Part shown: positions 12,150 through 23,633 of the stretch, in pieces
How positions within the stretch are numbered: the stretch's first letter is position 1
Layout: each line of letters begins with the position of its first letter
NCBI GenBank assembly: GCA_018105865.1
Contig: CM030833.1
Location: 30,719,140-30,783,139, forward strand
Source: Metaphire vulgaris
Lineage: Eukaryota; Annelida; Clitellata; Crassiclitellata; Megascolecidae
Length of the DNA stretch: 64,000 nt
Direction: 5' to 3'
Position numbers and translations under genes: made by a program
The notes under the pieces: model-generated
The model's database searches: none
Seen by the model: the letters and a program-made list of their open reading frames with translations, nothing else
Told to the model about the DNA's origin: nothing

Positions 12150-12893
12150 TGATTTTAGCCCCAGACACAATAATAACCCCTGTTCCAAATGCAAAAATCT
12201 TGGATTTACTTTTAACTTTTCCCTAAATTTCGAAGCTCACATATCGCAAATATCAAAAACTTATTATGCTCACATTCGAGATCTACGCTGCCTTCGCCCT
12301 ATCTTGATATTAAAACGGCATCCACTATTGCCTCTTCAATAGTTCACCCTAAGTATGTAACTCCAATCAATTCAAAATGATTTAGCTCGTGCAGTTACCA
12401 AATCACCAAAATCCTGCAATATTACACCATTACTCAAGAACGCATTAAATATAAAATAATGTCAATGACTTATAACTCACTTCATAGGCCTACACCAAAA
12501 CCAGTCTACCTACGAAATCTGATAATCCCACAACATCCTCGATCTCATGTAACTCTCCTTCGTCCCCTGTGGAACTCGATTCCAGCATCCCTCCACTGCC
12601 TACACCATGGTCAAGTAACAAATTCTGAGTCACAATTTCCTTCCCTTCTTGCAATATCTCACGAAGTTTTTCTTTCTAAACTCCAAGCATTTCTCTTCAA
12701 GAAGTCATTTCCTCCATAGCTGTAGGCCTAACGCCCAACCACAATGACCCTTTGCATTAAATGACCCTGCATGAATGACCAGACCTTTGGCTATAGCTAC
12801 TTCATTCTGAGATTAAGCGCATAGGAATAAGGACCTACTTCGGTTCTTCTTTTGAAAGCGCTATAGAAATTCACGAGATTTTACTTACTTACG
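12150..12893 (+). mobile_element. Decayed CR1/L2-like LINE, 3' end of reverse transcriptase ORF and tail
   Basis: Several frames hold pieces of a LINE reverse transcriptase C-terminus: NAKILDLLLT, SKTYYAHIRDLRCLRP, DIKTASTIASSIVH, then RPLWNSIPASLH and LLAISHEVFLSKLQAFLFKKSF. Frameshifts and stops separate them, so this is a dead copy. The 3' end is GCGCTATAGAAAT (12858) followed by a short ATTTTACTTACTTAC tail. The intact 86-residue frame at 12459-12719 is part of it, not a host gene. Confidence 0.7.
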
Positions 12894-13056
12894 TGCTCCT
12901 GTTGCTCTATATGAATTGAGTGGAATTGTCTTGATTCCGTAAAATGTTGATAGCGACTGATAGCCTACGCGACTTTTTGTTAACCAGCTAAATAGTAGTA
13001 AATAGTAGTAAATAGTTATACAGTAGGCTACTTAAGACTTATATGCGAATATATTT

Positions 13057-13269
13057 AGGGGCGGCGCTGGTTTTTTTGGCTGGATGGGTCTAATGCAATC
13101 TCGTATTATGATCCCACTGTACACAACCAGGACCCGATTCCGACTACCCCCGCCCCTCAAACAAAATCTCTACGGATTTGCACAATTTGCTCGGGTGCCC
13201 CTGCCCGAGGCTGGGTGGGTCCGAACCCCCGGGGTTCCGGACCCCCGAACCCACCCCGAGCGCCGCCTT
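13057..13269. mobile_element. Probable MITE with GGCGGCGCT inverted ends
   Basis: Left AGGGGCGGCGCTGG and right CCGAGCGCCGCCT share a perfect 9-bp inverted core. The interior is rich in GGTCCG and CCCCGAACCC blocks. No TSD is visible. Confidence 0.45.
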
Positions 13270-15369
13270 TGTGATTTATTATTTTCAACAGTCAAAGCAA
13301 AGCTTACAGAAGTGATTGTGATGCTGAGATGAAGTTATGAGCTGCAAGTGACTTTTTTCACTACTTGTATTGTCTGCTGTTTACTGTACCTATGTACCTA
13401 TACAATGTATACATGGTACAATGGTTGGGCTCTTCTAATTGTCATCCATACAACGGTCTCTGTCCTGTGGTGGGCGTTCATGCAATGCACTCTGTCCTTG
13501 GCTGCCCGTTGAACATGGGCTGTCCGACATCCAGTTTTGCTGTAATTGTAGCGCCAAAGAACTAGCCATTTTTCATAGCGTTGCTTTCATTCGAATGCAG
13601 TCGACGCCAGCCAACACAACGCCTGTACAGTGTAGACTCTGTAGACTGTGGGTCGATAGACGAACGGCGTGCCCTGTTTAGGCCTACAGTTAACGAAAAC
13701 GTCAGCTGAATGATAAGATACAATGCGATACATTTGGCACATAAATGATAGATACACTGTAATAGTTATAGATGCGATTTTCTTATGCGACATACACTGT
13801 AGGCCTTTTGTGTCCCTGCAGTCAAACGAGTGTCTGTTGTAACCTTAGCTTTAAGCCTTTAACTCTTACAGACCAGGACTATATAAGGTTTAATAAACAA
13901 CGACTTTAGGCCATGAATGCAAGGTCCGTAGGAATAAGGTTGCACAACGGAAGACTAAAGTTCAATTCATTTCCCGTCTCCTGTCTTCAAATGGCAAGTT
14001 TCTTGTTTGCAAAATGTCCTAACTGGAGAGCCATCAATTTAGTATAGACCTACAATACCAAGATTTTCCTCGGCTCCTGGCTTCCAATTAAGATTTATTT
14101 AACAAGGCCCCGAGTAACTGCAGCAAAAGAGTTTCAGCATAAAAATTGTACGGCGTTGTATCAGTCGAGTGCTAAGAGACAAACGAGCGGACGTTAAAGG
14201 TTCCAAAGTCTCAATATGCTGTCCACTCAATCGACTATAAGGCCTATCGAGTGATCATCAGCGTAGCTGCGAGGGGAATGGGGTGGACGCATCCCCCACC
14301 CTCATTCAGGCTCAGACTAATCATGGGATTTGTTGAAAACCGATTAGAACATATCTATACATTCTACAGTATGTATAATACAGTATAGCAGCGCTTACTC
14401 TTATGCGCTTAATCATTCTTTAAATAGCGAAAGGCAAGGCGGATTGTCGGCCAGTGTATCCATGAGGCGGCGGTGGGGTGGGTTGTTATCGCTACGGAGG
14501 AAATGACTTTTGGAACAGGAAGGTTTTATGTTTAGACCTTCAGGCTTGCGCCTTGCGCAGATAACGAAAGAATTTAAGGAAACGAGGATTCAGAGCAAGG
14601 CTGAGAAAATTCCCAGATAGGAAACCAGTATCAGAGGAAAACCTGGATATTTTATGGTAAATTGATGGCTCTCCAGTTAAGGAGTAGAAGTGATTGCAAA
14701 CAAAATAGGCATTGTTTGTCGTATTGCACAAACTGCGCTGAATCAAAGTGCACTTTTATAATAATGCAATTGAAATTTTTGAAAGCATACAGTTGAGTTT
14801 CTGCGATTGGAGAGGTCACCACACGTGCTCCCTAGACCACCTAATCGACCTAAATGAGATGCGTATGTTGTCTTCGTGGTAAACCTCTCCTAATCTGAAA
14901 CATGTGGATAAGCCAGTGATTCTTAGCATTGGCGTTAGTCACGGTCTTCCTCCTATTCTAGTCTAGACTACTGTACTTGTGAAGATTCGTACGAAATTAT
15001 TGAGAACCTTTTCCCCTATAGGCCTTCGTTTAGTCTGCAAACATGTCCCGAAACCCACAATATGATCCTAATGTGTTTATCTGATCACGTGATCTGAGCT
15101 GCGTCTGACTATAAGACCGTGCGATTGGAAGCGGCTCAGAACGCCATCTGGTTTTCATTGGGGAAAACTGTGGAGTCGTCGTGTGGATGTCATGAAAATA
15201 CAGGACACTACACTCTTGTGGCAAGGTTCGATAAAGTGTTAGTATTTGCATTGAACAAAGGCGATCGCTCAATTAACTGATCTTTTAATTTCGAAGAGGA
15301 GATATTTCCTAAGACGACTCACAGGGCTAGGGTTAGACGACGGCGACGACGACACTCTGCGGTCGTTAA
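13270..15369. other. Intergenic between the FMO copies
   Basis: No gene seen. Holds a CATCCCCCACC block near 14290 that recurs at 25424 and probably belongs to another miniature element. Confidence 0.4.
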
Positions 15370-15442
15370 CCCCTTAACTGGGTGCCCCGAGCAACGCTCG
15401 TCCAGTTTACATTGAGTTACAAATAGTTGCCCAGTTAAGGGG
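15370..15442. mobile_element. Tiny piggyBac-like MITE, copy 2 (73 bp)
   Basis: Begins CCCCTTAACTGGG and ends CCCAGTTAAGGGG, flanked by TTAA (15366-15369, 15443-15446). In reverse complement it shares the internal block TGTAACTCAATGT with the copy at 8591. It lies about 300 bp upstream of FMO copy 2. Confidence 0.75.
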
Positions 15443-15651
15443 TTAAAGACCGAAAGACAAGGACAATGATAACCGAAGAAGAACACGAAGAGAGAGGCGA
15501 CTGACCAGGAGAGACGTTTCTGCTTCCGATAGAACGTGTTTCTTTGCTCATTTCTTTTTCCTCTTACAGTCTATATGAACACTTGAACAGTCCCGGCAGA
15601 TAACCCACACTGTTATTGGCTTTCACTCTTCCTCTGCGAACACTCACAAAC

Positions 15652-15682
<31 letters not shown>

Positions 15683-15749
15683 ACGCACAAACCAAACACA
15701 CATGGGTAAACATTGCCTTCGTTGACCAGGTAAGCATATCTGCTTTAGG

Positions 15750-18700
15750 ATGAAGGTGGCAGTTATTGGCGCTGGTGTCGGTGGTCTGGGAGCAGTGAAG
15801 ACGTGTCTGGAGGAGGGGCTGTCGCCGGAATGTTTCGAAAGAAAAGACGGACTGGGCGGCGTCTGGAACTTCCTTCCGACGCCGATCGAAGGCCAGCCGA
15901 GCGTCATTTGGTCGACAGTCTCAAATTCGTGCAAAGTATTTGTCTTACAATTTCGCAAAATGAAATACATTTTTTAAATCGCTAATCGTAGTATTATAGT
16001 CAGAACGTATTTGTTTGCTTTGACAACTGAGAGGCTGCGAATGACTGGCGAGATTTCCACCAACGACCATCTCCAGTCACAGCACACAAGGCCACTGTGT
16101 GCCCCTCAATACAATAGCCTTTTGGCCTAATGCCTTTTACAGAAGGTCAAGTGGAGGTCGCATCAGGGTTATTTCTAGGATAGTGAATTTGGGGGTGTCG
16201 GGAAAATCTGGGGGTGTCGGAATTTGGAAGTCTCTACCGAAAAGGCTGACAAACAAAAAAAGTAATCCGAGGATAAAAGTTGGGGTGTACTTCTCCATTT
16301 GGGGGTGTTCAGGGCTAATTAGTATGCATTTTGTATGCATACCATTGTCACATTACCAAATTTTGGGGGTGTCGACCTCAAATTTGGAGTGTTAGGGTGT
16401 AAAAATATCCCTGAGTCGTATGCTCAAGAATGCAAACGTAGGTTATCCGCTTCGAATGAATTCTTAATAGAATAACAATTTTCACTCTTTGTCTAAATGA
16501 CGTTAGGTCCATCTTTTCTGACAGAAATACAAGTGAGCAAATGTTTATTTTTAGGCGACATATTGTTACAGTGATTTTCCATGTCCAGACAATTTTCCGA
16601 ACTTCTTGCATCACACGAAAGTAATCGAATATCTGAAACTGTACGCTGAGAAATTCGACCTCGAAAGGTACATTCGCTATCGTACAGAGGTCACTGAAAT
16701 ATCGCAGACTGAGGACTTCAAGACAACTGGACGATGGACGCTGAAAGTCAAGGACATCGCCACAGGTATTCACGCATTCCATCTTCTCCATTGGCTTAGT
16801 AGAGCCTTTAATATCCAAAGGAATTACAGTCAGTTACATCATCTTTACTGATCTGTTACATATGCGCCTTAGAATGACTGGAGAACATAGCTTCGGTTGT
16901 TTGACGCTGCCTCGATTTATCTCACTCGGCTGACGATCAACTAACTCTGCGCTGAGCTTCGACGTCTGCCCTGGTTCGATCTCAGCGACCGCAGATTGTG
17001 AATTTCTGGCATATGCACTTTATAGGCGACGTCGTCGTCGTCGTCGACTCTTACTTTTCAACTTCACTTATTATCTAAAAACCAGTTTTGAAACTGCGCA
17101 TTGAATGTGATAGCGAGACATCTGACTGTTGTTTTGAACTGAAGGAGACGAAGAGACGAAGGTCTACGACGCGGTCCTCGTCTGCAGCGGACATCACTCG
17201 ACGCCTCTGATGCCGCAGTTCGAAGGATCGAGCGAATTCGAAGGACGGCAGATGCACTCCCACGCCTACAGGTCGACCAAAGGGTTCGAAGGTCAGAGGG
17301 TCGTCGTCGTCGGATTTGCCAACACAGCCATCGACATTGCCGTCGAACTGTCTCACGTCTGCAGTCAGGTGCTGGCTACAATGGCGGCGCTAGATTATAT
17401 GATCTATATTACAGTCTAGGAGGAGGAGGAGGAGGAGGAGGAGGAGGAGGAGGAGACGGAGTTTGTTGTGAAGAGGTGTTATATAGATATATATAAATTA
17501 AAATAAAAACATATATATAGATATATATTATATATAAATAATATATATATATATATTAAATCGACTTCTCTTCGTTTGATTCCTTCTCGACTTTTCGTTT
17601 CTTTTCTTGCAGTTTTTCCGTTTCATTCCTTTCTACTTTTACTTTCCCTGTCTGTCTAAATTCATTTCGTCTGGTTACTTGCTATGCGCTTCGTTTGCGC
17701 ATTTCTTCTCTATCCAGGACCTACTCCGATTTTCTATATAAGCACAGTGGTTTTGTTAATTTCCCTGAATGGATGATAGAGGAGCAGCGTTGAATTAGTT
17801 ATTTCTATACCGACGATTGTCAATAGGTCTTCGTGAGTGCCAGACAACGCAATTGGATCTATCCTCGCGTATTCGCTCACGGAGTGACCGTCGACTACGT
17901 TCTAAATCGGAGGTTCGTTGGTTCTCTGCCGTCCTTCATACGCCGTCGATACTACGCCGGCGTCCTCAACTCCGTCTTCGACCAGTCGCTGTACGGGGTG
18001 CGACCGACTTCGCACGCCCCCGACGACCAGCAGCCGATCATCAACGACATGCTCCATCCTCTGATCGCCTCCGGCAGAATCATCCTGAAGCCAGACATTC
18101 GAATGTTTACGAAGACCGGAGTGGCTTTTGTGAACGGAAGTGAAGAGGAGAACATCGATGCGGTCGTCTACGCAACCGGATATAAGATTGACATGTCGTT
18201 CATCAAACATCGGAGTTACGGCGTCAGAGACGACACGCTGGTCGATCTCTTTCGATTCGTCTTCGCTCCGGACGTCCATCCGCCGACGATGGCCGTCATC
18301 GGCTGCGTTCAGCCGCTCAACTCCGTTATTCCGGTCGCTGAGATGCAGTCTCGATGGGCTGTGGCTGTCTTCAAGGTATTATTTACGGAGTGACAGAAGA
18401 ATTCAATAGGAATTGTCATTCTAATGACACAAGACGACCGATTACAATCTCATTCTTAGGCATAAGAGACTCCTCCTATGCAGGAAGAGCCACCGCGTGT
18501 GAAGCGCATATAGGGGCCGATAGACTAAGCAAATTCAACCAAGAAGAACCTTACATTGCATGAAAGCTGAAAAAACTTTCTACATCCAGACCAGTGGAAT
18601 TATGCGCTCCTCAACTTTAGAAAAAGTCTGAGAAGCGTTATAGAAGGTCATCAGCTATTTCGTGTAGTTACGTTTTTTGCATTTATTATTTTAAATTTTT

Positions 18701-18941
18701 ATTATTTTCATTATTTAATTATAATTTTATTTTTATTTATTTACCCTGTCAATTATTATTTTACTTAGCCTGTCAAGTATTATTATTTATTGGCGCCTCA
18801 AAAAATTTTGCGCCTTCCCGATAATTTTGCGTTCCTCCAAAAAATTGTTGCCCCCCCTACACTGCGCCACTGTTCACTGATCCATACTTTTACTGCTAAA
18901 TGAAAGACGGCAATCACTCATTCATAACCACGAATTATATC

Positions 18942-19025
<84 letters not shown>

Positions 19026-19060
19026 AGCCTAGTATAGTTGTAGTAGTTGTAGTAATAAAA

Positions 19061-19127
<67 letters not shown>

Positions 19128-19880
19128 GACATATTAGCAGCGTATCTGTATGTGTGCAATAATTGTGTCATTCTGAGAATCTCTTGAAATGCAGACATCA
19201 TTTTAGAGAATACGGCGTTCTGTTGCAGGGCGACAAGCGTCTTCCGAGAGAAGATGAAATGAAGAAAGAGATAGAGAAGAGACGCGTCGATATACGCAGG
19301 CGTTACGTCGACTGTCCACGATACACGACCAACGTAGACTGGGTCGAATACATGGACGAAATTGCAGCCGAGATCGACTGCAAACCGGATTGGGGTAAAC
19401 ACAGACCTAAACGCTATATCCAGGATCTTCCAATATTAATCAAACTGCCTTCTTCGATTCTGTCTTACGGGAGATGGTGCTCAAGGCCTGCAGAGCACTA
19501 GATGTATAGGGCCGCGTAGTTCCCTATATTTAGGCGACGCATTCATTCTATGGTCTTTTAATTCTGCATTGACATTGCTGTAGTTTTGCTGTTAAATGTC
19601 TCGTCTAATGTTTTCAGTGACACTTCTTGCGTCCGATCCTCGCCTGGCCCTTTGCGTTTTCTTCGGGGAGTGCATTCCCAGCCAGTATCGCTTGAGGGGA
19701 AGAGGGGCTTGGCCACAGGCGCGTCAGACAGTCCTCGAGAACTGGAATCGAATGCTAAGACCATTCGAGTCTCATAAAGACATCGATCGCCAGTTGAGAC
19801 GGGACCCCCAGCGCACCTGTATTCTGCTCTTGGGAGGAATCGTCCTGGTCGTTGCTGCGACTCTCTTCTATCTCCTGTAA
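15750..19880 (+). CDS. Flavin-containing monooxygenase, tandem copy 2 (six exons)
   Basis: Exons: 15750-15935, 16555-16765, 17145-17368, 17827-18375, 19229-19394, 19618-19880 (stop TAA). Product 532 aa, with the same six exons and phases as the upstream copy; exon 4 and exon 6 are each one codon longer. Motifs are intact: GAGVGG, FEGRQMHSHAY, VGFANTA, YATGY, and a hydrophobic C-terminus (about residues 511-532) for ER anchoring. It lies about 3.7 kb downstream of copy 1 in the same orientation, so it is a tandem duplicate. Exons 1 and 2 differ from copy 1 at only a few bases, while exons 4-6 are much more diverged and the introns do not align. Again TTTAG ends one base before the ATG. Both copies look functional, with no stops or broken splice sites. 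Substrate not predictable. Confidence 0.93.
16164..16413. mobile_element. hAT-like MITE with GGGGGTGTCG repeats (FMO2 intron 1)
   Basis: Termini CAGGGTTATTTCTA and the complement of CAGGGATATTTTTA. Flanks GGTCGCAT and AGTCGTAT match at 6 of 8. The inside repeats TTGGGGGTGTCG several times. Confidence 0.55.
18942..19128. repeat. Compound trinucleotide microsatellite (AGT, ATT, GTT)
   Basis: About 84 bp of AGT, then ATT from about 19061, then GTT to 19128, in intron 4 of FMO copy 2. The long poly-Thr/Ile reading frame here is spurious. Confidence 0.95.
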
Positions 19881-20369
19881 ACTTCAAAGACCAAATGCCA
19901 ATGAAAGTGCCAAAATGGATATTCGACAGACATAGCATTTGGCTGTTTTAGCATTTCATATCATAATGGTTTTAACAAACATGATCTAAAATTATATATA
20001 TTCGATAACCAGATTTGCTAATGATATTGAACATATGTATTTGCTACAGACATGCTTCCTTCTTTTTACCAAATTGTCTTAATGTTGCTGCATGAATCCC
20101 TCCTCTACGGTTGTCTTCTCAGAGGGACCCCAGTCCGATGACCCTGTTTTGGTTGCGCTAAATGACATCTATTAGGGGCCTTGGGGCGGGGAGGGCGTCG
20201 TGAAATCAAATGTCTAATAGACTCAACGAACAGATAAAGTTTATTTTAAGACAGGAAAAATATTTTCATTTATCAGAAGGTAATTAGGTTAGCTTCTGGT
20301 GTTTGTCGGCGTTCGAATATCGCTTTAAATAATCGAATTCCTTTATGAAATAAGTATTCCTATAAATCT

Positions 20370-21698
20370 TCAGCTGCCCTTCGCCTTCTTCCTCTTCTTC
20401 TCCAGGTCGACCAATTGTTTCCATGTGTGAGAGAATAAAGGTCTGTCTTTGACTTCAATTCCAAACACAAATCGATTGTGAAACGGTCCAATGAACACAG
20501 AGGAAAACTCGTCTCCATACACGAATCCATCCATCAGCTGGACGTAATTAACTCTCGCTCCCATCGCCAGAGGGACAAACCCCGTGACGTAGATGTCCTC
20601 CAAGCGAAAGAACGGGACAAACGGCGCTTCGGTCACTAGGGCGGTTGCCAGGGACATGGTCATGGCGTAGCCAGGACCACTGCAGTAGCACGGATAGTTG
20701 TGAAAACGGAACTCTCCCCACCCGACCGCCCACTTTCCACTGCGATGGACGTCATCGCCACACACCACCCGACCATAGATCGACCAGTCGGGAAGAGGAG
20801 TGGATGGACTGGAACCCCCCGCAGCGTAGGACGAGAGCCGCCTTCGTTTCCGGAGGAACGTCAAAAGGGAGAACATGTTTACGAAGGTGTCGTCGTCTAT
20901 TTTGAGGACGTAGACTGCCTGAGGGCAGTGGACCGTCGCCCACTGTAGCCCTGCCAACGACTTATAAGTGAGGTTCGAGTAATCGTCACTGAAGTCGCCC
21001 TGAACAACATCCCCGTACAGCCTCGATTCCCATTCGAGACTCTTCTGCAGTCTGTCTGCCTTCAGCCGTGCAGAGGAGAGACCGACGACGAAGACTCGAC
21101 GCAGAGCGCCCTCGCCGCCGCCGCCGCCGCCGTCGTCGTCGTACAGCGACTGGTCTGCCCAAGTGGAGCGTATTGTCTTTCGACGGTCGAAGTGTTCGAC
21201 TGCTGTTGCCACGAACGCCATGAGCAACACTTCCTGTTGCCCGCAGATCGTACTTCCGGGATTTAGGATAAAACGGAAATGAAACGGATTTACAATCGAT
21301 CGATTGGAAGATCCGCCTGCAACTTCTCTGCTTCGAACGGTCGCAAAGTACGACTCAATGGGATTGAACTGTCTCCTCCTCCTTCTCCTTCTCCTCCTTC
21401 TCATTCTCCTCTGAGGCGCTTCTTTTTTCTCTTCAGAGGCTGACCATTGGCCACTGAGCAAAGCGCCTTCTTCTTCTTCTTCTTCTTCTTCTTCTTCTTC
21501 TTCTTCTTCTTCCGCGTAAGATTTCTCAACTGATGTGCAATTAAAATCCAGGGAGTCACTCGATAGCAAACTGACCTGGTTTTTTGCAGTCGACATGTCG
21601 CTTAAAAGCATTTTGGTTGGAAGAAGCGAAAGGAATAGAATGATTACGAAGATCTGAAGCAAAAGAACGAAGACAAGGAGTTTGCATTTGGCAGACAT
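20370..21698 (-). CDS. Beta-1,3-galactosyltransferase (GT31), single exon
   Basis: Product 442 aa. Starting at the ATG at 21698 is preferred, because the longer frame upstream begins with TTG. It is a type II Golgi enzyme: short cytosolic tail, a signal-anchor at about residues 6-29, then a stem and catalytic domain. GT31 motifs in order: RKTIRSTW, a DFSDDYSNLTYKS block, the metal/UDP-binding KIDDDTFVN, YPCYCSGPGYAMT, and EDIYVTG near the C-terminus. It should transfer galactose (or GlcNAc) from a UDP-sugar in beta-1,3 linkage; acceptor unknown. Potential N-glycosylation sites are NCT, NRS and NLT. Oddities: the stem has about 15 Glu in a row followed by an Arg-rich tract, and a run of Gly follows the first conserved motif, all encoded by microsatellites. 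A single coding exon is common in this family. Tail-to-tail with FMO copy 2. Confidence 0.92.
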   Translation of the reverse strand: MSAKCKLLVFVLLLQIFVIILFLSLLPTKMLLSDMSTAKNQVSLLSSDSLDFNCTSVEKSYAEEEEEEEEEEEEEEEGALLSGQWSASEEKKEAPQRRMRRRRRRRRRRQFNPIESYFATVRSREVAGGSSNRSIVNPFHFRFILNPGSTICGQQEVLLMAFVATAVEHFDRRKTIRSTWADQSLYDDDGGGGGGEGALRRVFVVGLSSARLKADRLQKSLEWESRLYGDVVQGDFSDDYSNLTYKSLAGLQWATVHCPQAVYVLKIDDDTFVNMFSLLTFLRKRRRLSSYAAGGSSPSTPLPDWSIYGRVVCGDDVHRSGKWAVGWGEFRFHNYPCYCSGPGYAMTMSLATALVTEAPFVPFFRLEDIYVTGFVPLAMGARVNYVQLMDGFVYGDEFSSVFIGPFHNRFVFGIEVKDRPLFSHTWKQLVDLEKKRKKAKGS

Positions 21699-21738
21699 CT
21701 CTATTCGTTTCAACTAATGAATATTCATGTAGCTGCTG

Positions 21739-21800
21739 ATTGGTCAAATGTCATCCGACGAATGGACGAAGTCTCGAGAACATTCCTTCGTCGTCACGTG
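21739..21800 (-). promoter_or_regulatory. Possible galactosyltransferase promoter elements (CCAAT box and CACGTG box)
   Basis: On the minus strand a CCAAT pentamer (21739-21743) lies 41 bp upstream of the chosen ATG. A palindromic TCACGTGA E-box (21794-21801) lies about 55 bp further out. These are common core-promoter motifs. Their position just ahead of an intronless gene is suggestive only. Confidence 0.3.
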
Positions 21801-22011
21801 ACGAGACCTTTATTCCTTCGATGAAAAACGGAAGAAGCATGCCATTAATTAAGCAACTGCAGAGTCATAATCCGAATACGCGAATTCCAGAGGAACTGAA
21901 AAGAAGAAGCGTTTTCCGGGACCAGTTCTTCATTTGACTGAACAGTCGTATTCGTGAACAGGAAGCAGAGAGCGATGGTACGAACACTCCACAGATCAAT
22001 CCGGGGGCAGA

Positions 22012-22195
22012 AGATGGCAGAGTGGGTTACGCGCTGGAGCGGTAGGCTGACGGAGCGGGTTCAAGCCCCGCTGGCGCCCCTAGTGGCTTTCACACGGTCA
22101 CTTTAACTGACGCTATGTTTAATCGGATGCTGGATGGAAAGTAAAGGCCTTGGTCTTTAAAAACCTAATAAATGGTTCGAGGCAAAGAGTTATGT
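22012..22195 (+). mobile_element. tRNA-derived SINE head and short body
   Basis: AGATGGCAGAGTGGGTTACG (A-box region) and GCGGGTTCAAGCCCC (B-box) spaced as in a tRNA, followed by a body unrelated to tRNA. The stems do not pair well enough for a tRNA gene. Confidence 0.55.
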
Positions 22196-23633
22196 CTACA
22201 GTAATAATTCGAAGATTCTAGAAAGGAGTTGCAGTAATCGAGTCAATTGGATACTCACGAAATAGTCAGGGAAACGACGAGTGTTGTGGGAGGCATCGAG
22301 TCATCTTACCAGAGTGCCTTGAACTGCTTCATGGATGGACACAGAGGCGTCTTCTGTTTGTCTCTGACATTTCGTTTCAGTGAAATCCAACAGAAGTCAC
22401 TCACCTTGAGAACACTTTTCATCGCGAATCAGGAATTCCCAATGAAAAAGAATTGTATCCAGGTGTTTATCCACCTGTTCCTGTTCATATGAATGGGATA
22501 GGCCTAAATGAAACGTAAAATCTCTTGCTAAATAAAATCGAATCAACTAGAAAAGTCGAGGATTTTGAATAAATATCGCAAATACGAGAAGGCCTTTTGA
22601 GTTTTTACAGAACTGATCTACTCTGAATTGTTGGTAGACTTAATTTAGTTCTCTGCCCGGTGCAAAAATTCCGACTAACGAGACCTGTTGCTCCACAGGC
22701 AGAGAAACTCTATCTGAGGTACGAATCTCATTGGCTAAGATCACTAATGAAGCCGATACACGAGAACATAATCACAAATTTTATCGCAATTCCATGATTT
22801 TAATCAATATTCAATATTGATGTTTGTGAGGTTTTGTGACACCTGACCAGGTGTGATAATTAACCATAATGCTGTTATTTACCGTCTAAGCTAATGACTA
22901 CAGGTGAGAGTTTCTGGCTGGTTGATTCCAACGAAACAGTGATAATACCCTGGAATAAATTCTTACAAGATTAAAATTTTAATGACATTTTCAAAAATGT
23001 GTTAACATCCAGAATTTATTTTATATTCTTGTAGCAATTCGATCTGAAATGAGATAACAAGCATAGAAGATATTGATAGCTTCATTTTTAGATAGTCAGG
23101 GAACAGTCGGTCCAAATGTGACAAGGTAGAAGAGCTGTCTAAGAGGCGTATATATCTGAATCACAGGTGTATCCATGAACTTCATTTCACCCATCGCCGT
23201 CGAAAACGCAGACTTATTTATCGCATCGACTGAAAATTCCTAGTTTTTTTCCTCGGAGTCCACACAGCCTCTCTGTGCGAGCACAGTGCGAGCAATTCGT
23301 TGGTCTTTCTTTGCTCAATACTCTGACGTCGCCAACACTACAACTGCCATTACGCAATCCAATGTTTTCAATGGCCTGCTGACCTGGTCTATAATTGGAG
23401 GTCCATACAGTTATAAACTACTCCACTACCTGTACACGCCCTCCTGTCTTTTTAGTCAATGAAGAATATGCGTATAGGCCCTACAGCTAATGCGATAGTA
23501 AAAGTTGTCATTGTCAACTAAGTTACTATAGTCAAATCTACGCCACAAGTTTAAACTGCGCAAGAGAAAACAGTGCAGTATATGGACCTATGCATAATAA
23601 TTATGATTGTCCGTAAAGTGAAGTCTCCTCCAC

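Noticed and set aside
12459..12719. 86-residue ORF as a host gene
   Set aside because: It matches the C-terminal region of a LINE reverse transcriptase and is bordered by frameshifted pieces of the same protein.
20370..21713. 447-residue form of the galactosyltransferase
   Set aside because: The extra five codons begin with TTG; the ATG at 21698 is followed directly by the signal-anchor and is the better start.
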